NCBI RefSeq assembly: GCF_032085515.1
Contig: NZ_JASXSX010000001.1
Coordinates: 868,001-932,000 of the forward strand
Length of the DNA stretch: 64,000 bases
Origin: Gleimia hominis
GTDB taxonomy: Bacteria; Actinomycetota; Actinomycetes; Actinomycetales; Actinomycetaceae
Reading direction: 5' to 3'
In this document: positions 58,315 to 64,000 of the stretch, piece by piece
Position numbering within the stretch: the first letter of the stretch is position 1
How the letters are laid out: the number at the start of each line of letters is the position of its first letter
The notes under the pieces: generated by a model
What the model saw: only the letters and a program-made list of their open reading frames with translations
Databases searched by the model: none
Told to the model about the DNA's origin: nothing
Made by a program: the position numbers and the translations under genes

Positions 58315-60045
58315 ATGACATATCCAGATGTGGTACTTGCGCATCGATACAGTTCCGACAGCATCGAGGTCCGACTCGCAGCCGCCGGGTGGCGCAAGAT
58401 TGAGGGCACTGATTCGCAAGGTAACGCCTACACGTTGTTTTGGCGCTCTAACTACCACCAAGTTGCGCCGCAGGGGTTTTCGATAGAACAACTGCAACGC
58501 TGGGCGACGCGCCAAACCGGGATGTTCGCCGCCGTAGTGATTTGCGCAAACGAGGCCGCGATAGTGACGAACCGGTCGCGCGCGTACTCTGTGCTGTTTG
58601 CCCACGCCGCAGGTAAGTGGGTGATTGCTGACCGGCCTGAGCCGCTGCAAAATGAGTTCGGGCTCAACGCGTTGAACCGCGCTGCGGCAGCGGAGTTTGC
58701 GCACACCAGCTTCGTTGTTGGCACCGACACGTTGCTGCAGGGCGTGAGTGCGGCGCCAGCGGGCAGCGTGGTTACCCTCAGGCCAAAAAATGGGAAAGAT
58801 AGCGGGGAAGGGACGGCAAAAATCCGCCCCTACCACATGCATGGTTACGGGCCTGAGGAGGTTACGGACCCCGTGCAGATGTCCCAAATGATGAAGCGGG
58901 CGCTGGAAGTGGTGCTGCGCCGCACGATGGAGTATGCGGATGGGCGGCAGTTGTTGATCCCGCTTTCGGGTGGGATTGATTCGCGCCTGCTGGTGGCGTT
59001 ACTGAGCCGCGCGCAGTACCCGAATCTGCGCGCGTTTACGTACGGTAAAACGGGTAGTAGCGAGGTCGCGATTTCGCGGCAAGTAGCCGGCCGTTTTGGC
59101 GTGAGTTGGGTTGGTATCGATTTGGATCCGCGTGAGGTCCGCCGAAGCTGGGCTGGGAGCGAGGCGAAACGGTTCGTGGAGTACTGTTGGGACGCGCAGG
59201 CACTGCCGCATATCCAGGATTGGTATGCGCTGTCGCAGCTAAGGGCGCGTGGCCTGGTGGATGAGGATGCTGTAGTTTTGCCTGGCCACACGGTGGTGGG
59301 GGTGTGGCACGATGAGCTGAGTGAAACACCTTTAGGGCAGCAGCTAGACACGCCAACCGAGGAGCTGGTGGAGATCATTAGCCGGCACCACTACATGCTG
59401 CGGGGCGAACCTTTGTTTGGGGCGCGGTGTGCTTATTCGAAGGCGAAGATTGAGCGCTTTATTGAAGATTACCGCGCGTTCGCTAGCGTGCCGAGCCGAG
59501 TCAATATTGTGGAAGCATTTGATGTGTTGAACCGGCAGTCGAAGTACATTAATAACTCCATGCGGGCGTACGAGTTTTTTGGCTACGGTTGGGATCTGCC
59601 GATGTGCGATGTGGAAATGTGGCAGGTGTGGAACCAGGCGGGGGCGGTATTTCGCGATAATGCGCGCACGTGGTACCGCGAGTTTACGGATGCGCTTGTG
59701 GCGGATGAACCTGTGGAAGGCGTGTTTGGAGCGCGTCAGACGCAGGCGTTGTCGCAAGAACAGCTGAAGTATCAGGGGGCGCCAGTAGATCGGATTCCCC
59801 CGGCTTTGCGCCGCGTGCTGATTCCGATGCTGATCAAGATCGGTCTGCGCCACAAGCTCAACCGGATGTCCAGCATTGTGACGGAGATGCGCCACCCAAT
59901 GGCGTTCGAAGCGTTGTGCGGAAATCTGTCGCAAAGTGAGATTGGCCTCCGTCTGTTGGGTGGGATGCGTCAGATTGGCCTTTATTGCGAGCTGTTCTTG
60001 GATAATCAGTGGAATCAAGCAAATGTGGTGCCTCCGCTACGGTAG
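58315..60045 (+). CDS. Asparagine-synthetase-like protein lacking the glutaminase Cys
   Basis: A 576-residue protein. The C-terminal synthetase domain has the PP-loop LIPLSGGIDSRLLVALLS near residues 219-236 and GSSEVAISRQVAGRFGV. The N-terminal 200 residues resemble the AsnB Ntn fold (TRSRAYSVLFAHAAGKW), but the protein begins M-T rather than M-C, so glutamine cannot be hydrolysed in the normal way. Such proteins recur in polysaccharide and natural-product loci as amide or acetamidino-forming enzymes. A role in amidating a sugar acid from the WbpDEB branch is inference. Confidence 0.72.
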   Translation: MTYPDVVLAHRYSSDSIEVRLAAAGWRKIEGTDSQGNAYTLFWRSNYHQVAPQGFSIEQLQRWATRQTGMFAAVVICANEAAIVTNRSRAYSVLFAHAAGKWVIADRPEPLQNEFGLNALNRAAAAEFAHTSFVVGTDTLLQGVSAAPAGSVVTLRPKNGKDSGEGTAKIRPYHMHGYGPEEVTDPVQMSQMMKRALEVVLRRTMEYADGRQLLIPLSGGIDSRLLVALLSRAQYPNLRAFTYGKTGSSEVAISRQVAGRFGVSWVGIDLDPREVRRSWAGSEAKRFVEYCWDAQALPHIQDWYALSQLRARGLVDEDAVVLPGHTVVGVWHDELSETPLGQQLDTPTEELVEIISRHHYMLRGEPLFGARCAYSKAKIERFIEDYRAFASVPSRVNIVEAFDVLNRQSKYINNSMRAYEFFGYGWDLPMCDVEMWQVWNQAGAVFRDNARTWYREFTDALVADEPVEGVFGARQTQALSQEQLKYQGAPVDRIPPALRRVLIPMLIKIGLRHKLNRMSSIVTEMRHPMAFEALCGNLSQSEIGLRLLGGMRQIGLYCELFLDNQWNQANVVPPLR

Positions 60046-60138
60046 GTGATGGGTGCAGGTAGAGTGCTAGACTCAGCTAAGTTGTATCCACTTTGTGTTC
60101 AGCTGGTGTACCGCGCGACGATTTGAAGGGATCTGTCC

Positions 60139-61218
60139 ATGCCTGCCTGCGTATTCCATACGCCCTATGCTCTTGAGCCGGAACGGGTTTCTGCATCAGC
60201 TATCCGCCCTATCAAGATGCGTGATGCGTTGGAAGAAGCGGGGTACAAGGTATTTGAAATTACTGGCCACGCGCGTGAGCGGCGGGCGCGGTTGCGGTAT
60301 TTGCGTGAGCATATGGATAACGGTTTGCGCATTGATTTTGTTTACAGTGAGAACGCGACGATTCCACCGTCCATTACGGAACCGAAGCACCTGCCGGTGT
60401 ACTTGGGGTTGGATCGGGCAATTTTTCGTTTTTTCCACCAGCAGGGCGTGCCGGTAGGGGTTTTTTACCGCGATATTTATTGGAAGTTCGATTCTTTGTG
60501 GCGCAGCCAGGTGGGAGCGTTGGCGTGGCCGCTGACCAAGTTGTATCAGCACGAGGTTGCTACGTATAACAAGTATGCGGATGTGGTGTATTTGCCGAGC
60601 CGGCGCATGGAAGCGTTTGTGCCTGAGTTGCACGCGACTACTTTAGAGTTACCCCCGGGCGGGCAGCTGCGTGGTGATGGCCAGGTGCCGGCGCATTTTA
60701 ATGTTTTTTACACGGGGAGTATTACCGGGCAGTACCGGTTGAAGCCACTTACGCAAGCGGTAGCAGATTTGCCTGAGGTCCGAGCAACTCTGTGTGTTCC
60801 GCGCAATCAGTGGAACGAGCATGGGCATGAGTACCCAGCTTGTGAACGCATTCAGGTGTCGCATGCGTCTGGTGATGGGTTGGACCCGCTATATGATGCT
60901 GCGTCTGTGGCGTTTGTGGGGTTGGATTCGCAGTACGGTAGTTTTGCACAGCCGGTAAAGTTTTATGAGTATTTGGCTGCGGGTAAACCGGTGATTGCGA
61001 ATACGGGAACACTGGTTGCGGAACTGGTTGAGCAGATGAATGTGGGGTGGGTTGTGAACAATGAAGTGGCTGATTTGAAACGGTTGCTGGCCCGCCTGCA
61101 GTCTGATCCGCAGGAGGTCAAGGCGGCGACGCAGCGGGTGCTGGCGTTGCGGCACCAGCATACGTGGGTTGCGCGTGCTCGGCAGGTGGCGCGCGACCTG
61201 ATGGGAGGGGCAGCATGA
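60139..61218 (+). CDS. Glycosyltransferase, GT-B type
   Basis: A 359-residue protein. The N-terminal half (KMRDALEEAGYKVFEITGHARER, RIDFVYSENATIPPS, GVFYRDIYWKF) resembles capsule-locus transferases of the GT4-like superfamily. The donor half ends with QPVKFYEYLAAGKPVIANTGTLVAELVE, equivalent to the EX7E region. Specificity cannot be read. Its stop overlaps the next start (ATGA). Confidence 0.78.
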   Translation: MPACVFHTPYALEPERVSASAIRPIKMRDALEEAGYKVFEITGHARERRARLRYLREHMDNGLRIDFVYSENATIPPSITEPKHLPVYLGLDRAIFRFFHQQGVPVGVFYRDIYWKFDSLWRSQVGALAWPLTKLYQHEVATYNKYADVVYLPSRRMEAFVPELHATTLELPPGGQLRGDGQVPAHFNVFYTGSITGQYRLKPLTQAVADLPEVRATLCVPRNQWNEHGHEYPACERIQVSHASGDGLDPLYDAASVAFVGLDSQYGSFAQPVKFYEYLAAGKPVIANTGTLVAELVEQMNVGWVVNNEVADLKRLLARLQSDPQEVKAATQRVLALRHQHTWVARARQVARDLMGGAA

Positions 61219-62351
61219 TCGCTTACGTGGCTTCGCGGATTTTTATGCCAGAACCAGCGGCAGCGTCTTTTCGACTAAAAGCCTTAGCTGACGCCTTGTC
61301 AGAAAAATGTGTTACGCGGGTTTTAACCACCAGAACTGAATCTGAAGCCGAGGAACAGGCTTTTGACGCGAGCGTCCCCTTCGCGGTCAAACGTTTCCCA
61401 GTTTTGCGCGATAAGACGGGTTACGTGCGCGGGTACCTGCAGTACATGTCGTTCGACATTCCACTGTTTTTCCGCCTGCTGGGCGTCCCCTCTGATGCCG
61501 TGGTGGTAAATGAGCCGCCACCAACCACGGGGGTGGTTACTGCTGCCGCTGCGCTTTTGAAGCGCTTCCGCCACGTGTACTACGCGGCAGATATTTGGTC
61601 TGACGCTTCCGAGTCCACCGGGGTGCCACCGATTGTGGTGCGCGCGGTTCGGGCAATGGAATCCTTTGCGATGCGACGGGCAGATGCCGTAATCGCGGTG
61701 AGTGATGGCGTGGCTCAGCGTTGCCGTGAACTGGGGGCAAAGCGGGTTGTAGTGGTCCCCAACGGTGTGGATACGCAGGTATTAACTCCCGAGGGGCCGC
61801 GCGGCCCCGTGGAAGGCGAGTACTTTATTTACGCTGGCACCACCTCGGAGTGGCAGGGGGCGGATGTTTTTATTCGCGCGGTACGTAAGGTGTGGGAGAC
61901 TGCTCCGCAAACAAAGGTTGTTTTTGTGGGCCAAGGAGCGGACTGGCAGCATTTGCAGGCGGTAGCTGACGGGGATGAGCGCATCATTTTCCACGATCTC
62001 ATGCCGCCGCAGGAAGTGGCGAAGTACTACCGCGGGGCAGTGGGGAATCTAGCGTCTATTAAACCCGGTTTAGGCTACGATTTTGCGTATCCGACTAAGA
62101 TTTTGGCGGGTTTGGCATGCGGCACTCCCGTTGTGTACGCGGGCCCGGGCCCTGCCGTAGACGATATTGGCCAGTATGATTTGGGGGTTGCGTGCGCCCA
62201 TGACGTTGAGGCTGTTGCCGATGCAATGCTGCAAGTGATGAATGATCAACTAGACCGGTCTCGGTTACATCGGTGGGTGGTGGAACATCGCTCTACGAAG
62301 AAGACGGGGTTGGATGCCGCGAAGGTCGTTTTGGAGGCGATGAATGGCTGA
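61215..62351 (+). CDS. Glycosyltransferase family 4
   Basis: A 378-residue GT-B enzyme. It starts AYVASRIFMPEPAAASFRLKALADAL; EPPPTTGVVTAAAALLKRF and YYAADIWSDASEST follow. VVVPNGVDTQVL is the hallmark of the donor domain, and YPTKILAGLACGTPVVYAGPGP is the C-terminal motif. The ATG overlaps the previous stop by three bases. It is translationally linked to genes on both sides. Confidence 0.86.
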   Translation: MIAYVASRIFMPEPAAASFRLKALADALSEKCVTRVLTTRTESEAEEQAFDASVPFAVKRFPVLRDKTGYVRGYLQYMSFDIPLFFRLLGVPSDAVVVNEPPPTTGVVTAAAALLKRFRHVYYAADIWSDASESTGVPPIVVRAVRAMESFAMRRADAVIAVSDGVAQRCRELGAKRVVVVPNGVDTQVLTPEGPRGPVEGEYFIYAGTTSEWQGADVFIRAVRKVWETAPQTKVVFVGQGADWQHLQAVADGDERIIFHDLMPPQEVAKYYRGAVGNLASIKPGLGYDFAYPTKILAGLACGTPVVYAGPGPAVDDIGQYDLGVACAHDVEAVADAMLQVMNDQLDRSRLHRWVVEHRSTKKTGLDAAKVVLEAMNG

Positions 62352-64000
62352 GTTGGGCACACTGCTGTGGCTATCGGTTCTTGCAGTGGCGGTAGCGTTC
62401 CTACCCGGTGCCCTGTGTGTAAGACTGCTGGGGTTGCGTGGCTTGAGCATGTGGGCGGTAGCGCCGGCGTGGACTGCGGGACTAACGACCGCGGCCTCAC
62501 TAGCATTCTCGTTCCTTTCTATCCGCTGGTCACCGGTGTCTTTCGCAGTGTTTTTTGCCGTTTCCGTGGTGCTGTGCGGGGCTTTGGGGCTGCTGGTACT
62601 TGGGCGTGAACGGGTGGTACACGGTGCTTTTGCCGGGCACGTGTATGTGCGGATGAGTAGGCGCGACAAGGTATTGTTGACCGCCTTTATTGTGGTGGCG
62701 GCGCTGCTGATGTGGGTGCCGATCACGTTTGCTTCCGGGCTGGATTTACCACCGCAGCAGAATGATCCGATCTACCACATGTCGGCTGCGCAAGGCATTC
62801 TTAACACGGGGGATGCTTCGCCCCTAACCGCGTTCCGATCCATGTACGGCCTGGGTAGGGCTGCAGCGATTTACCCGGCGGTTTGGCATCAGTTGACGGC
62901 GTTGATAGCTACGCCTACGACAGTGGTGTTGGCTTCAAAAGCAGTGCTCTTGGCCGTGTGCCTCATCTGGCTGGTGACGATGGCTTCGTTAGCACAGGTG
63001 GGGCTGCCACGGCTGTGGGGGGCTCCGTTCTACGTAGTGGGCCTTGCGTCGATTTTGCCGGTGTTCCCCGTATACTTTTTGGTTACTACCGCGCGGTGGC
63101 CGAACGCGTTGGGGCTGGCGATTGTGCCGGGGTTAATTGCGTTTGCGTTAACGTTTTTTAGGGCAATTCGCAGGCCTGAGGACGATCCGAGCCACCACGT
63201 GCGCGTGCTAATAATTCAAGGGCTGCTGCTCGTGCTGGCGGTTGCGGGCGCGACCGCGGCGTATCCAGCTACGTTCTTCGCGCTGACGGTCACGCTGTCT
63301 GCGGGCGTGCTGGTGGGGAATGCACGCGTGTGGTTTACCTCTTGGACGTTTAAGCAAAAGATTGTGCGTTCGTCTGCGATCGTGATCGGGTTGTTGCTGG
63401 TGCTCATTGTGCCATTGATGAACACGAGTATTTCTAACATGCTGGAGTATAGCCAGAGCGTGGATTGGCACAATCCGATTTTCAAACTGTGGTCAGCAGT
63501 GTCGTTCTTTCCCCGTGGGGGCGGCGGGATCGTCCTCAAGCTGGTGTTGCTGGTAATGGGGGCCGCAATTTTGCTGGGGGTAGTGCTTGCTTGGCGCGCG
63601 GGTTACCTCAGGTGGCTGTCGGTGTCTTGGGCGATACTCACGTTGCTGCTGCTGAGCACCATGTTCCCTCTGGGCATCATCTCTATGTACGCCAGCGTGT
63701 TCTACGCGTCCACCTACCGGGTTATGCCAATTCTCGCGATCCCATGTTTGCTGTTAGCGGCGCTCACTGTGCACCTGGTTGTTACTGGCAGAGTGGGGGA
63801 TGGCAAGCTGAGTCGGACTGTGCGAAGGCGCGTGCAGTTTTCCCCGAAGAAGCCGGTTATTGTGGCTACCTGCGTGCTCATGTTGCTGGGAGCGGGATTG
63901 CATGCACCGAACCGCGTGGCGGATGCGCACACGCTGTACGAACCGGGGCCGGATGATTTGTATGATCTGGCGGATGCGTCTGAGCTGGCGATGATTAAGC
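62344..64000 (+). CDS. Large polytopic membrane protein, 3' end missing
   Basis: Open from ATG 62344 through the right edge (552 codons visible). It overlaps the preceding gene by eight bases. At least ten hydrophobic segments are evident, beginning LLWLSVLAVAVAFLPGAL. A conserved-looking external loop reads LPPQQNDPIYHMSAAQGIL. The pattern resembles DUF6541-type proteins found in actinobacterial cell-surface glycan loci, perhaps GT-C transferases that use polyprenyl-linked donors. Function is not established. Confidence 0.65.
   Translation, partial: MAELGTLLWLSVLAVAVAFLPGALCVRLLGLRGLSMWAVAPAWTAGLTTAASLAFSFLSIRWSPVSFAVFFAVSVVLCGALGLLVLGRERVVHGAFAGHVYVRMSRRDKVLLTAFIVVAALLMWVPITFASGLDLPPQQNDPIYHMSAAQGILNTGDASPLTAFRSMYGLGRAAAIYPAVWHQLTALIATPTTVVLASKAVLLAVCLIWLVTMASLAQVGLPRLWGAPFYVVGLASILPVFPVYFLVTTARWPNALGLAIVPGLIAFALTFFRAIRRPEDDPSHHVRVLIIQGLLLVLAVAGATAAYPATFFALTVTLSAGVLVGNARVWFTSWTFKQKIVRSSAIVIGLLLVLIVPLMNTSISNMLEYSQSVDWHNPIFKLWSAVSFFPRGGGGIVLKLVLLVMGAAILLGVVLAWRAGYLRWLSVSWAILTLLLLSTMFPLGIISMYASVFYASTYRVMPILAIPCLLLAALTVHLVVTGRVGDGKLSRTVRRRVQFSPKKPVIVATCVLMLLGAGLHAPNRVADAHTLYEPGPDDLYDLADASELAMIK

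Noticed and set aside
1..64000. tRNA or rRNA genes
   Set aside because: I looked through the intergenic gaps for cloverleaf patterns and saw none; this was by eye and a covariance search would be needed to exclude them.

Overview
The window looks like a chromosome segment of an actinobacterium with moderate G+C, probably a member of the Actinomycetaceae or a near relative. The grounds are a WhiB3-like regulator, a GuaB plus GuaB3 pair, a PPGK-like ROK kinase next to truA, the linked alr-tsaE-tsaB-rimI set, an alpha operon without rpsD, and several ATG starts sitting 6-7 nt after a -10 box (leaderless promoters). The species cannot be read from the sequence alone.

Layout. 1-10.9 kb is the end of the spc operon and the alpha operon (rpsE-rpmD-rplO, secY-adk-map-infA-rpmJ-rpsM-rpsK-rpoA-rplQ), then a ROK kinase, truA and rplM-rpsI, with clear hairpin terminators at transcription-unit ends. 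10.9-21.3 kb is housekeeping: glmM, a secreted lipase with a membrane-anchored partner (more A+T-rich), coaA, glmS, nnrD, alr, tsaE, tsaB, rimI.

21.3-27.5 kb is an A+T-rich accessory island. It lies exactly between the 3' end of rimI and a second, decayed copy of that 3' end (71/75 bases identical). It holds an 11-codon micro-ORF with a strong ribosome binding site, a TPR protein, a 970-residue fused ABC exporter and a prolyl-oligopeptidase-like hydrolase, the last three overlapping one another. The exporter's two nucleotide-binding domains are degenerate in a complementary way, so exactly one composite ATP site can form. This is my best candidate for an undescribed peptide maturation/export system. 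No integrase or known RiPP-modifying enzyme is present, and the hydrolase seems to have lost its catalytic His.

27.6-41.3 kb returns to core functions: a nitroreductase, succinate dehydrogenase sdhCAB, a HAD phosphatase, a Nudix hydrolase, an unknown two-TM protein, tsaD (separated from its usual partners), groES under a CIRCE operator, whiB, guaB, a DEDDh exonuclease and guaB3.

41.4-64.0 kb is a surface-glycan locus that runs off the right edge. A minus-strand operon carries a PglF-like 4,6-dehydratase, a small multidrug/guanidinium exporter, a large secreted PGRP amidase and a PglC-like phosphoglycosyl transferase. Plus-strand genes carry a PglE-like aminotransferase, a WbpD/WbpE/WbpB-like set for a 2,3-diamino sugar acid, a Wzx-type flippase, seven glycosyltransferases (two of them on the minus strand), an asparagine-synthetase-like enzyme lacking Cys2 and a large membrane protein. 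Together these could make and export a glycan or glycoprotein containing diamino sugars.

A recurring oddity is short tandem repeats (17-36 bp units, 2-5 copies) in intergenic gaps. At map, whiB, guaB and one glycosyltransferase the repeat starts inside the last codons of the gene and copies its stop codon.
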